Of a DNA stretch of 64,000 nt, positions 8,260-16,934 are shown one piece after another. Each line of letters opens with the position of its first letter. The stretch's first letter is position 1. A program made the position numbers and the translations under genes. The notes beneath the pieces are model-generated. The model did no database searches. It was not told the origin of the DNA and worked only from the letters and a program-made list of their open reading frames with translations. This stretch comes from M55B111 sp964614065 (GTDB lineage Bacteria; Bipolaricaulota; Bipolaricaulia; M55B111). Where the stretch lies: assembly GCA_964614065.1 (NCBI GenBank), contig CAZTJJ010000002.1, positions 9,180 through 73,179 of the forward strand. Reading direction: 5' to 3'.

Positions 8260-9317
8260 GTCTTGATTCATTAGAAGAACTGTTAGAACAAATTGCGCCA
8301 GGGGCCATTCTCCGGGATGCCTTAGACAGAATTGTCGAGCAGAGCCACGGAGGATTAATAGTCCTATCGCAGTTGGACAAAATACGGGAAATTATCACTT
8401 CAGGCTTTAGACTGGAGGCCGAGGTAACCGCTCAACGATTGAGTGAACTGTCAAAAATGGATGGTGCCATCATACTTGAAGATAATCTATCAACAATTAG
8501 CTACGCTAATGCCCACTTAGCACCAGATCCTACTATTGAAAGTTTGGAAACTGGCACAAGACACAAAGCAGCCGAACAAACAGCAAAGCAATTCAAAATA
8601 CCGGTAATCGCAATATCGGAAAGAAGGAACAGAGTAACCATTTACATCAACAACGAACGTTACATCCTTAGAGATATTTCCACGATAATCTCAAAAGTAA
8701 ACCAGGCTCTTTTAATTATGGAACAGTATCGGGGGAACTACGACGACGATCTACAAGAATTAACAGCGCTCGAATTGGACGGAAACGTTCTGCCATTTCA
8801 CGTAGTTAACCCAATTACCACCATAGGGCAAATGATGACGCTAAAAAGTGAAATAAATCGAATGTTTCTCGAGCTCGGTGAGGAAAAGACGTTGCCAAGT
8901 AGACAACTCGAAAACATGATGTCCGGCATCGAAGCAGATCTCAGATTTATCATAAAGGATTTCAAGAAAGATAGTCCAAAAGACGTGGAACCTCTAGAGA
9001 ACGAGATAATAGAACTCTGTTCGGACACACCGCCATCAACCAAACGCGTGATGGAACTTCTTGGGTACGATGAAGAAGATCTTGACGAATTTCTTTCATC
9101 ACGAGGATACAGGATTCTCCATAAGATACCTCGATTACCGCACGTGGTTATCGAGAGAATCGTAGACAAATTCGGAAGGCTAGAGGAGATCCTAAAAGCA
9201 AAAAGGCAAGAATTAGAAGACGTAAAAGGAGTAGCGGAAACTAGATCCAACACAATAAAGGCTGGACTTCAGAGATTAGAAAACAGAATTACTATAATGG
9301 AGGATTTAGAACGTTGA
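8256..9317 (+). CDS. disA: DNA integrity scanning protein DisA (diadenylate cyclase)
   Basis: Makes the second messenger c-di-AMP from two ATP while scanning DNA for damage or branched structures. The cyclase domain has DGA at residues 69-71 and GTRHKAA at 100-106, both catalytic signatures. A helical linker follows and the protein ends with a helix-hairpin-helix DNA-binding region (FGRLEEIL...VKGVAETR, about 305-335). It overlaps radA by four bases and punA by four bases. Since c-di-AMP often controls potassium and osmolyte uptake, its presence alongside betaine transport genes is of interest. Confidence 0.96.
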   Translation: MSLDSLEELLEQIAPGAILRDALDRIVEQSHGGLIVLSQLDKIREIITSGFRLEAEVTAQRLSELSKMDGAIILEDNLSTISYANAHLAPDPTIESLETGTRHKAAEQTAKQFKIPVIAISERRNRVTIYINNERYILRDISTIISKVNQALLIMEQYRGNYDDDLQELTALELDGNVLPFHVVNPITTIGQMMTLKSEINRMFLELGEEKTLPSRQLENMMSGIEADLRFIIKDFKKDSPKDVEPLENEIIELCSDTPPSTKRVMELLGYDEEDLDEFLSSRGYRILHKIPRLPHVVIERIVDKFGRLEEILKAKRQELEDVKGVAETRSNTIKAGLQRLENRITIMEDLER

Positions 9318-10135
9318 ACGAAAGAGACAAATTAACTAGATCCGTCAACTGGATACATGAACGCATAGATACTTTGCCAAACATCGGGATGATCCTGGGA
9401 TCAGGTCTATCCGAAAGCCTTAATTTCCTCCAAGAAGTAACCGAACTGAATTGGCGAGATATCCCCGGTTTTCCACAACCAACTGTAAAAGGACACTCTG
9501 GCAAACTACTCATCGGGGAGATTTATGGAGAGCCAGTTTTAGTCCAACAAGGCCGAATTCATTGGTACGAAGGGCAGGACTGGGAGAACGTGTTATTCCC
9601 AGTTAGGGTCCAGACACTGTTGGGCGTAGAGAAGTTAATTATTACTAACGCAGCGGGAGGTATAAATCGGAATCTTCTTCCTGGAGACCTGGTGCTTATC
9701 ACCGATCACATAAACTTCTGTGGAGACAACCCACTCCGTGGGCCAAACGACGAGAGATTTGGGCTGAGGTTTCCAGACCTTACCAATGCTTATAGTAAAG
9801 ACCTCGGGGCTAGAGCAGAGGCGGCCGCAACAAAACTGGACATGAATCTAAAATCCGGTGTCTACGTCATGACAACAGGCCCAAGTTACGAGACCCCTGC
9901 TGAAATTCGCGCTTTGAGAGCGCTAGGAGCAGATTTAGTGGGAATGTCGACCGTTCCAGAGGTAATAGCCGCCCGCCATGCGAATGTAGAGGTGCTCGCA
10001 ATATCCTGTGTAACAAACAAGGCTGCGGGGATGCAGGATCAATTAACCCACGAAGAAGTAATTCAAGTAACTACAAACACAAACGATAAGCTAGGAAGAT
10101 TAATCCAAGAGATTGTAAACTTATTTGATAACTAG
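9314..10135 (+). CDS. punA: Purine-nucleoside phosphorylase (trimeric, PunA/PNP-I type)
   Basis: Splits inosine or guanosine with phosphate into the base and ribose-1-phosphate, for purine salvage. Visible family motifs are GSGLS near residue 32, the phosphate-site region VKGHSGKL near 58, GRIHWYEG near 77, ITNAAGGIN near 112, TGPSYETPAEIR near 190 and VGMSTVPEVI near 213. Start is TTG overlapping the disA stop, with GGAGG upstream. Alternative substrate S-methyl-5'-thioadenosine is possible for relatives, but the motifs favour PNP. Confidence 0.92.
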   Translation: MNERDKLTRSVNWIHERIDTLPNIGMILGSGLSESLNFLQEVTELNWRDIPGFPQPTVKGHSGKLLIGEIYGEPVLVQQGRIHWYEGQDWENVLFPVRVQTLLGVEKLIITNAAGGINRNLLPGDLVLITDHINFCGDNPLRGPNDERFGLRFPDLTNAYSKDLGARAEAAATKLDMNLKSGVYVMTTGPSYETPAEIRALRALGADLVGMSTVPEVIAARHANVEVLAISCVTNKAAGMQDQLTHEEVIQVTTNTNDKLGRLIQEIVNLFDN

Positions 10136-10201
10136 GAACTCCGGTCAGGGATTATCGATATGAGTCCTTTTGGAGGATAGAGCTAGGCTTAGTGGGAATA
10201 A

Positions 10202-11158
10202 TTACTCTTCCTTCGTAACTCGCTTAAAGCTACCTATGTTTCTGTATCGTTCGTGCCGCTTGGCCAGAAGCGTCTCCCGGTCTAGCTCAAGTAATTGACT
10301 CAAATTTCGATTCAAAGACTCCTCAAGACTTGACACGGTAACCTCGAGATTTTTGTGAGCACCCTCTGGGCCTTCACCGATGATCTCATCCACAATCCCG
10401 AGCTCCTTTGCGTGATCCGCAGTTAACCTTAACGCGCGAGCGGCTTCATCGGCGCTATTTTCATCATTCCACAAGATAGCTGCACAACCTTCAGGCGAAA
10501 TAACCGAGTATATAGAATTTTCTAACATTAACACTCTATCAGCTGCCCCGATCGCTACCGCACCACCGCTACCACCTTCACCAATAACCACAGACATGGT
10601 GGGTACGTCAACTGACACCATCTTTGATATACTTCTGGCGATCATTCCCCCGATGTTCTTTTCCTCAGCGTCCTTGCCCGGGTAAGCTCCCGGTGTATCG
10701 ATTAAAGTCAAAATAGGGAAACCAAACTTCTCCGCCAGATCCATTAATCGGTGAGCTTTTCTATAACCTTCTGAACGGAGCATTCCGAAGTTTGTTTCTT
10801 TGGACTTCGATGCGTTCCCCCCCTTGCTTTGGGCAATCACCATTACAGACTGCTCATTAAACTTTGCCATTCCCCCAATTAAAGCTTTATCGTCCCCCAG
10901 TAGACGATCTCCATGAAGAGAATAAAAATCGTCAGTTAGCCTATCGATATAAACCTTGGAACTTGGTCTATCCGGGTGCCGTGCAAGCTTAACGATATCC
11001 CACTCATCCAGTTCTTCCTTGGCACTTTCCTGTCTTTCAGCCAATTTTTCAGCCAAGTTATCAATTTCCGCAGAGAGATCCAATCCATTCTTGGCATTGA
11101 GGTTTTTGAGCTGCTCTATCTGTTTCTCCAGCTCTTGTAGCGTTCTTTTTTCACTCAT
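10202..11158 (-). CDS. accA: Acetyl-CoA carboxylase carboxyltransferase, alpha subunit
   Basis: Transfers the carboxyl group from carboxybiotin to acetyl-CoA, giving malonyl-CoA for fatty-acid synthesis, as an alpha2beta2 complex with AccD. The 318-residue protein has an N-terminal coiled segment and a ClpP/crotonase-fold core with IDTPGAYPG near 158 and GEGGSGGAVAIG near 193. It lies six bases after accD on the same strand, so the pair is co-transcribed. The biotin carboxylase genes accB and accC are not in the window. Confidence 0.96.
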   Translation of the reverse strand: MSEKRTLQELEKQIEQLKNLNAKNGLDLSAEIDNLAEKLAERQESAKEELDEWDIVKLARHPDRPSSKVYIDRLTDDFYSLHGDRLLGDDKALIGGMAKFNEQSVMVIAQSKGGNASKSKETNFGMLRSEGYRKAHRLMDLAEKFGFPILTLIDTPGAYPGKDAEEKNIGGMIARSISKMVSVDVPTMSVVIGEGGSGGAVAIGAADRVLMLENSIYSVISPEGCAAILWNDENSADEAARALRLTADHAKELGIVDEIIGEGPEGAHKNLEVTVSSLEESLNRNLSQLLELDRETLLAKRHERYRNIGSFKRVTKEE

Positions 11159-11164
11159 AGCAAT

Positions 11165-12001
11165 TCAAAAGAATTTCAGGACTTCTGACAATTCAGATCT
11201 GAGGTTATCTCTTTCCACTACAGCATCTACCATGCCATGATCGTAGGCAAATTGACTTGACTGAAAATCTGGAGGCAATTCTTCACCTATTGTCTTTTCG
11301 ATAACGTTCCTCCCGGCAAAACCGATCAACGCTCCTTTTTCTGCCAGTATGATATCACCAAGACTGGCAACGCTCGCTTCTACTCCAGCGGTCGTTGGAT
11401 AGGTCATGATCGAAATAAAAGGTAAGCCTTCCCGGTCAAGGAGGTTTCTAGCAGAAGTCGTTTTCACCATTTGTAGAAGTGATAGGAGGCCTTCCTGCAT
11501 CCTCGCTCCGCCCGAGGAAGAAACTAGAACAAACGGAAACTTCTTTTCAGCAGCGAGTTCAATTCCGTTAACGATTTGTTCGCCGACCACAGAACCCATG
11601 GACCCGCCAATAAATCTAAAGTCCATCACTGCCAGAACCAATGACATGCTCTCTATCTCCGCGGTGCCGGCTATAATGGCATCAAACATTCCGGTTTCCT
11701 TCTGGGCCTCATTCACTCTCTGTTCATAGGGCTTCACATCGATAAACCCCAGAGGGTCATCGGATTCTATCCTCCTCGTTTCGTCCACAAACGACTCCGA
11801 ATCAACTAACGTCTTGATCCTTTCCTTGGCGGTCAAAAAGAAGTAAGCTCCACAATTGGGGCAAATATGGTTGTTCTCTTGCAATTTCTTTTTGAATATA
11901 AGTTTGCCACAAGACTTACATTTGACCCACAGGGCCTCATCCTTTTCTTGTTTTTCCTCAAAATCAACCCTTAAATATTCCTCGTCACGAAACAGTGGCA
12001 T
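11165..12001 (-). CDS. accD: Acetyl-CoA carboxylase carboxyltransferase, beta subunit
   Basis: Partner of AccA. A C4 zinc ribbon uses C28, C31, C47 and C50, which is diagnostic for bacterial AccD. The crotonase-like core shows SSSGGARMQEG near 160 and the GFAGRNVIEKT region near 229. At 278 residues it is of normal length. It begins two bases after the DUF502 gene stops, suggesting a three-gene transcript DUF502-accD-accA. Confidence 0.96.
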   Translation of the reverse strand: MPLFRDEEYLRVDFEEKQEKDEALWVKCKSCGKLIFKKKLQENNHICPNCGAYFFLTAKERIKTLVDSESFVDETRRIESDDPLGFIDVKPYEQRVNEAQKETGMFDAIIAGTAEIESMSLVLAVMDFRFIGGSMGSVVGEQIVNGIELAAEKKFPFVLVSSSGGARMQEGLLSLLQMVKTTSARNLLDREGLPFISIMTYPTTAGVEASVASLGDIILAEKGALIGFAGRNVIEKTIGEELPPDFQSSQFAYDHGMVDAVVERDNLRSELSEVLKFF

Positions 12002-12003
12002 AC

Positions 12004-12675
12004 TTACTGGTCACCCATAAGTTCCTCTCCAACTCTATTGTCCAAAAATTTGGCTGGTATTACAATGCCCATAGATAGAACAAGCCTTAAACCTTCTTCT
12101 ATGGTAAGACCAAGATAAGTCAGATCTTCTTTGGGTACTATTACTATCATGCCACTCAGCGGGTTAGGAGTTGTGAATATGAAAACAGCAACGACCTCAT
12201 CTCCAATAATTTGGTTCAATTTGCCGAGTTTGTTATTTGTGACAAACCCCACGGTATAACATCCCTTTCTTGGATACTCCAGTAGTACAACGTCCCGAAA
12301 CGTAGAGGAATTACGGCTCAGTATAGCATTGATAATCTGTTTAACAGTAATATACATCTTGTTTACAATGGGGGTTGAACCGATAGCTCGGTCAATTAAA
12401 GAATAGACCTTTCTTCCCACGTAGATTCTGGTAATTACACCCATAAAAACTATTAATAGAAGTGTAAAGATCGCACCTATCCCCGGAAACCACTCCTGAC
12501 CGATTGTCATCATCAAAAAATTACTGATGAGGTTTCCGAAGTCCGATCCTCTGCCCGTAAACCTCACTATCATACGATATATCAACCACAAAACATAAAA
12601 AGTAAGGCCCACTGGCAAGATGACAAGCAAACCGTTAATAAAACTGTTCTTAAGATACGCCAAAACCCTGCGCAT
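12004..12675 (-). CDS. DUF502 family membrane protein
   Basis: A 223-residue integral membrane protein with two predicted membrane segments near residues 10-35 and 60-85 (GLLVILPVGLTFYVLWLIY, then FPGIGAIFTLLLIVFMGVI), followed by a soluble domain containing YPRKGCYTVGFVT, VFIFTTPNPLSG and the closing region VLSMGIV. These are DUF502 signatures. The function of the family is not known. It is first in a run with accD and accA, which may hint at an envelope-lipid link, but this is inference only. Confidence 0.85.
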   Translation of the reverse strand: MRRVLAYLKNSFINGLLVILPVGLTFYVLWLIYRMIVRFTGRGSDFGNLISNFLMMTIGQEWFPGIGAIFTLLLIVFMGVITRIYVGRKVYSLIDRAIGSTPIVNKMYITVKQIINAILSRNSSTFRDVVLLEYPRKGCYTVGFVTNNKLGKLNQIIGDEVVAVFIFTTPNPLSGMIVIVPKEDLTYLGLTIEEGLRLVLSMGIVIPAKFLDNRVGEELMGDQ

Positions 12676-12781
12676 ATGTCCCTCTCTAAGTTAACATTTG
12701 TGATATTAATTCTACATAACTTGAGTTATTCTGACACGTTCTTTATAACATTAGGCTATTCGTATGTTCAATTCCATGTGG

Positions 12782-12810
12782 TTGGAACGGGGTATTTATT
12801 ATAATATAAT
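12782..12810 (+). promoter_or_regulatory. Candidate sigma-70 promoter for the small CopG-like gene
   Basis: TTGGAA at 12782-12787 and a perfect TATAAT at 12805-12810 are 17 bases apart. The expected transcription start falls on or just before the ATG at 12818, which would make a leaderless mRNA. Confidence 0.4.
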
Positions 12811-12817
12811 CAGGTTA

Positions 12818-12994
12818 ATGAGAAGAGTAAATTGGACAATAACCGAAAAACAACATAAAGAATTGCAGCGTCTATCACGTAGAACGGGGCTTCCTATTTC
12901 AGAGCTTGTCAGACGCTCTTTGGATAAGTATCTTGGATTAGTTGGGGAAGAACCTCTTCGCAATATCGATGATGAAATGAATCATTCTTCTTAA
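12818..12994 (+). CDS. Small ribbon-helix-helix (CopG/Arc-like) DNA-binding protein
   Basis: The 58-residue product begins RRVNWTITEKQHKELQRL and continues with a helix-turn-helix-like RTGLPISELVRRSLDKYL, which fits the beta strand and two helices of the RHH fold. I prefer the ATG at 12818 because a TATAAT promoter ends only eight bases upstream; an ATG at 12764 would add 18 residues with no RHH similarity and no RBS. The gene precedes the nicotinate phosphoribosyltransferase by 17 bases and could be in its operon. Whether it is a regulator or the antitoxin of a lost pair cannot be told. Confidence 0.6.
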   Translation: MRRVNWTITEKQHKELQRLSRRTGLPISELVRRSLDKYLGLVGEEPLRNIDDEMNHSS

Positions 12995-13011
12995 ATGTAT
13001 AGGAGGTAATT

Positions 13012-14169
13012 ATTTTTAACGTAGCATCAGAAAAGGAAATAAAGGGAGGAAAAGTAACTGATGTATATTTCAAGCGCACCCAAGAAATACTCAGGAAAAA
13101 CGATATCGATAAACATGTCAAGATGGAGATTAGAACCAAATCGATCCCTGGAAAAGAAGCTGGTGTGTTTGCCGGCTTGGATGAAACCTTAGAGTTACTC
13201 CAAAACACCGGCATGTCCGTTTGGTCAATTCCAGAAGGAAGCTCATTCCTCCCTTACGAACCGGTTATGATAGTCGAAGGTTTGTACCGGAGCTTTTCCC
13301 CTATGGAAACCCCTCTCCTCGGTTTTATATGCCAAGCAAGTGGCATCGCCACAAAGGCTCGGATAATAACCAGAGCTGCGAAAGACAAACCCGTCTTCCA
13401 TTTCGGCTCGCGGAGGATGCATCCAGCAATTGCACCTATGATTGGTAGAAGCGCATACATAGGTGGTTGCGATGGTGTTGCAGTAACGAAAACTGCAAAA
13501 ATGCTCGGCCTGGAACCCGTAGGCACGATCCCCCATGCCTTAATCCTCCTGCTGGAGGATTCCACGACTGCAACTGGTATGTTTGAAGAAATCTTCGGAG
13601 ACAAAATCAACACCGTAGCACTTGTTGATACTTTCGGCGATGAAAAATTCGAAGCGCTGGAAAACGCTGATCTGACCGAGGGATTAAACGCTGTCAGGCT
13701 GGACACTCCCTCCTCACGTAGAGGTAGTATGCTCCAGATTGCTAAAGAGGTCAGATGGGAACTTGATCTGCACGGCTTTCAAGACGTCGATATCTTTATC
13801 TCGGGGGGGCTCAACGAAAACACCATTCCCGAGCTAAACGAGATCGCCAGTGCATATGGCGTTGGAACATCAATTTCCAACGCACCCGTCGTCGATTACT
13901 CACTGGATATTGTTGAAATCGAAGGGGAACCAATCGCCAAGCGCGGAAAACGTTCAGGAGCCAAGCAGCTCTATGTGTGTGACAAATGTGGGAATAGAGA
14001 GGTAACTCCATGGAACGTGGACGAGCTTAACTGCCCGGTCTGCGGCCGCCCAATGTCAAAACAATTAGTAAAAATGATAGAGGACGGGAAAATTATCGCG
14101 GATGATCGGTCAGCTCAAGAAATAAAAGAGTACTCCTTACAGAATTCGATAGAAGTCGAGGAGGAATAG
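13012..14169 (+). CDS. Nicotinate phosphoribosyltransferase (archaeal/Thermotoga-like class), probable ATT start
   Basis: Converts nicotinate and PRPP to nicotinate mononucleotide for NAD salvage. Family motifs include FHFGSRRMHPAIAP near residue 130, GGCDGVA near 152, VDTFGDEKFEA near 206 and FISGGLNE near 263, followed by a C-terminal zinc ribbon (CDKCGNREVTP...CPVCGRP). The first in-frame ATG (13123) would cut off about 37 residues that clearly belong to the family (ASEKEIKGGKVTDVYFKRTQ). The only start that fits a strong AGGAGG at 13001-13006 is ATT at 13012, five bases downstream, giving 385 residues. No ATG, GTG or TTG lies in frame between. Confidence 0.85.
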   Translation: MFNVASEKEIKGGKVTDVYFKRTQEILRKNDIDKHVKMEIRTKSIPGKEAGVFAGLDETLELLQNTGMSVWSIPEGSSFLPYEPVMIVEGLYRSFSPMETPLLGFICQASGIATKARIITRAAKDKPVFHFGSRRMHPAIAPMIGRSAYIGGCDGVAVTKTAKMLGLEPVGTIPHALILLLEDSTTATGMFEEIFGDKINTVALVDTFGDEKFEALENADLTEGLNAVRLDTPSSRRGSMLQIAKEVRWELDLHGFQDVDIFISGGLNENTIPELNEIASAYGVGTSISNAPVVDYSLDIVEIEGEPIAKRGKRSGAKQLYVCDKCGNREVTPWNVDELNCPVCGRPMSKQLVKMIEDGKIIADDRSAQEIKEYSLQNSIEVEEE

Positions 14170-14327
14170 AGATTCGGCAATCAGCGTGGAAACGAATCCG
14201 AATTCTTAAGACACAGTCCAACAATTGAAACCTTCATACTTTATTCACATCCATTGCATATGCTGTTTAACAGTATGTTGAATTAACCCTAATGATAACT
14301 AACAATTACTCTACTGAGGTGATATTG

Positions 14328-15071
14328 GTGAATTTCACAAAGAAAACTGTATTAGTCCTTGTATTAATATCTGCTCTGGTTTTTTCCTCGTTCGCTATAC
14401 TTGCACAGGATGGCTCAGATCAAAAAGGTAATTCAGAACAACAACCAACCATCGTAGCTACAGTTAACGGAGAAAAAATAACTCAACAGGAACTTTCTCA
14501 ATCGACACAGGTCTATCAGATCATCATGACCTTATCTCAACAATACAGAACATTTGCTCAATTTTTGATGACCAGCGAATCCGGTAGTAAATTCCTCACA
14601 GAATACCGTAAATACGTGTTGGACCAACTAATCACTCAAAACCTTAGGGCTCAACAAATCGAGGAAATGGATATTACGGTTCCGGACGACGAGGTTCAAA
14701 CAGAGATTGATAATATCATCGAAAACAATAAACAATTCAAAGACGAAAAAGCCTTGGAAGATTACCTCAAAAACAACCAAAATATGACTATGGATAATTT
14801 AGAATCTATGATCAGGGACAACTTAAAAGTGCAAAAGTTAAAAGAAGAAGTGAGCAAGGACGTTAGCGTAAGCGAAGAGGAAATCCAGGAATTTTACAAC
14901 AATAATAAGGAAAGCTACAAGGACGACGAAGGTAACGTAAAACCGCTGGAGGAAGTCAGAGAACAAATAACGAACTCGTTAATGAATCAAAAGCAGAATG
15001 AGTCCTACAATAATTGGCTTGAGAAAGTCAAGGAATCAGCGGAGATCGAGAAAAAAGAAGAGAACATCTAA
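14328..15071 (+). CDS. Secreted SurA_N-type chaperone lacking the PPIase domain
   Basis: Residues 1-27 form a signal peptide ending AILAQ. The mature part has the SurA/PrsA N-terminal chaperone fold: VNGEKITQQELSQ, then helices with LDQLITQNLRAQQIEE, ENNKQFKDEKALEDYLKNN and a long final helix after EEEIQEFYNNNKESY. In SurA or PrsA a parvulin domain of about 100 residues sits between these parts; here the sequence goes straight from the EFYNNNKESYKD segment to VREQITNSLMNQKQ, so no isomerase activity is expected. The GTG start at 14328 has GAGGTGAT just upstream; an upstream ATG would add 12 residues before the signal peptide. It likely assists folding of exported proteins. Confidence 0.82.
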   Translation: MNFTKKTVLVLVLISALVFSSFAILAQDGSDQKGNSEQQPTIVATVNGEKITQQELSQSTQVYQIIMTLSQQYRTFAQFLMTSESGSKFLTEYRKYVLDQLITQNLRAQQIEEMDITVPDDEVQTEIDNIIENNKQFKDEKALEDYLKNNQNMTMDNLESMIRDNLKVQKLKEEVSKDVSVSEEEIQEFYNNNKESYKDDEGNVKPLEEVREQITNSLMNQKQNESYNNWLEKVKESAEIEKKEENI

Positions 15072-15103
15072 ACTAGTTGTATATCTCTTTGAGCAATGTC
15101 TCT

Positions 15104-15148
15104 TCCAGGAGAGTTAGATAAAGTTACTCCTGTTATCGCTCTCCTGGA
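15104..15148. terminator. Bidirectional terminator-like hairpin between convergent genes
   Basis: A perfect 10-bp inverted repeat TCCAGGAGAG/CTCTCCTGGA (15104-15113 and 15139-15148) with a 25-base loop lies between the SurA_N gene and ppa, which converge. The loop contains a smaller GATA/TATC pairing. There is no strong T run. Confidence 0.45.
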
Positions 15149-15163
15149 TTTGACCCGTCAAAT

Positions 15164-15694
15164 CTAGAACTTACTTTCGTATAAACGTTGAGCTTTTTCT
15201 ATGGAGCGTTTCGCCTCCTCTCTCCCCGACCAGCCTAGTGTTTCTACCTCTTTTCCTCCTTCCAACTCTTTATACACCTCAAACATATGTGAGATCTCAT
15301 CCAAGATATGATCAGGTACATCATCAATATCTTTGTAACCCTCGTACCTGGGATCGTTCAATGGAACCGCAAGAATTTTATCGTCTCTTTCACCAGTATC
15401 CAGCATTCCCAGGATACCAATTGGTCTTGCTTCCATAATACAGCCTGGAAAAGTAGGATTAGTCACAAGTACGAGAATATCCGCAGGGTCTCCGTCCTCG
15501 TCATAAGTCCTTGGAACGAACCCATAATCACCAGGATAATGTACCGCGGTATGTAGAACTCTGTCTAGTACAATTTCTCCCTTTTCGATGTCGTACTCAT
15601 ACTTGTTCTCGCTCCTGCGGGGGTTCTCGATAACAGCATGCACAATCCTTGGGGAATCCGGACCGGTCTCCAGATCACGCCACTTATCTTTCAT
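15164..15694 (-). CDS. ppa: Inorganic pyrophosphatase (family I)
   Basis: Hydrolyses pyrophosphate and so pulls biosynthetic reactions forward. The 176-residue soluble protein has the family I signature DEDGDPADILVLV near residue 63, with YPGDYGFVP near 53 and the acidic metal-binding cluster including DGDPAD and NDPRYEGYKDIDDVP near 111. It follows ddl on the same strand with a spacing of about 40 bases and has its own RBS (GGGAGG) before the ATG. Its role is housekeeping. Confidence 0.95.
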   Translation of the reverse strand: MKDKWRDLETGPDSPRIVHAVIENPRRSENKYEYDIEKGEIVLDRVLHTAVHYPGDYGFVPRTYDEDGDPADILVLVTNPTFPGCIMEARPIGILGMLDTGERDDKILAVPLNDPRYEGYKDIDDVPDHILDEISHMFEVYKELEGGKEVETLGWSGREEAKRSIEKAQRLYESKF

Positions 15695-15735
15695 GTTAGA
15701 CCTCCCTGTTGCTTTTCGCCGTCTAGCGTTAACAT

Positions 15736-16704
15736 TCAGGCATCAGAGCCGCTGGATCTGTCGCATAATGCGCTGAAAACCATATTTTCCACTAGCTCTT
15801 GAAAACCTATTCCGGCATAACTGGCAGCAAACGGTAAATCGCTCATTTTCGTCATTCCCGGAAGAGTATTGACCTCTAAAGCGTAAACCCCTCCATCCAA
15901 GTCTACACGGAAATCTACCCTACTGTATCCACGGCAATGATGAGCACGGTGCGCTTTCATAGCTAACTCCTTTACCTCTTCCGTAATCTCATCGGACAAT
16001 CTTGCAGGTACAATAAATTCGGCCTTGCCAGCACTATATTTAGCTTCATAATTGAAAAACCTCTCTTCAGTAACATTCAGTTCAACCAGGGGCAAGGGAG
16101 TTAATTTACCGTTTAATTCAAGCATACCTGCAGTGATCTCCTTCCCAGTAATGTATTCCTCGATAAAGACCTTTTCATAATTCTTCCTAACCTCCGCCGT
16201 AGCCTCGATTATTGCTTCTTTATCGTCAACAATTTTTATCCCTCTACTAGAACCTTCGCTTACCGGTTTGACAACGAAGGGAAAACCCAAACTTGAGATA
16301 ATCTTTTCCCTATCGATCTCCTCAGATTGACCTATTTCAATGTACTCCGGTACATTAACCCCGGCTCGCTGAAAAGATTTTTTGGAATATAGTTTATCCA
16401 TTGCTAGCGCACTTCCATAAGGACCAGTACCCGTATAGGGGATATCCAGTAATTCAAGCAAAGTTTGCACTGTACCATCTTCGCCTATTCCACCGTGAAG
16501 GCAATTAAACACCAAATCAGCTCCGATTACTAAATCTAACAGTTCACTCGGACCGGAGAATTCCCCTCTTACTGCGTTAAACTGTTTATCACTTTTCACT
16601 AAAGATTCGTAGACGTTGGTACCACTATGCAAAGAGACATCACGTTCGGAAGAGTTACCCCCCATCAGAACGCATATCTCTATGGGTACATTTCTATCGG
16701 TCAT
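15736..16704 (-). CDS. ddl: D-alanine--D-alanine ligase
   Basis: ATP-grasp ligase that makes the D-Ala-D-Ala dipeptide of peptidoglycan. Visible features are LMGGNSSERDVSLHSG near residue 13, NCLHGGIGEDG near 68, PYTGTGPYGSALAMDK near 90, FVVKPVSEGSSRGI near 144 and the closing EVNTLPGMT near 277. The length of 322 is typical. Together with the shortened glmU it shows that the organism makes peptidoglycan. No vancomycin-resistance context is visible. Confidence 0.94.
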   Translation of the reverse strand: MTDRNVPIEICVLMGGNSSERDVSLHSGTNVYESLVKSDKQFNAVRGEFSGPSELLDLVIGADLVFNCLHGGIGEDGTVQTLLELLDIPYTGTGPYGSALAMDKLYSKKSFQRAGVNVPEYIEIGQSEEIDREKIISSLGFPFVVKPVSEGSSRGIKIVDDKEAIIEATAEVRKNYEKVFIEEYITGKEITAGMLELNGKLTPLPLVELNVTEERFFNYEAKYSAGKAEFIVPARLSDEITEEVKELAMKAHRAHHCRGYSRVDFRVDLDGGVYALEVNTLPGMTKMSDLPFAASYAGIGFQELVENMVFSALCDRSSGSDA

Positions 16705-16867
16705 TGTACTTTTTCCTAATAATAAAAAACCGTGGTCCGACTTTCAGTACGAAATTGTACATTTAGGTTACCCCAATCTCAAAAAGTTGTTCAAGGTTAG
16801 AAATCAGTTAAATGTGAATACGAATTGCAGACATTGAGCATTCAACCTTCAGAAAACTTTCTGACCA

Positions 16868-16901
16868 CCAAAAAAAATCCTTCCCCAATTAAGGGGAAGG
16901 A
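16868..16901 (-). terminator. Rho-independent terminator after folD
   Basis: On the minus strand a 9-bp stem TCCTTCCCC/GGGGAAGGA with a six-base loop is followed by a run of eight T. It lies 34 bases past the folD stop and is a textbook intrinsic terminator. Confidence 0.85.
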
Positions 16902-16934
16902 TAAAATTAACTTAGCGCGATATTTATATGTTAT

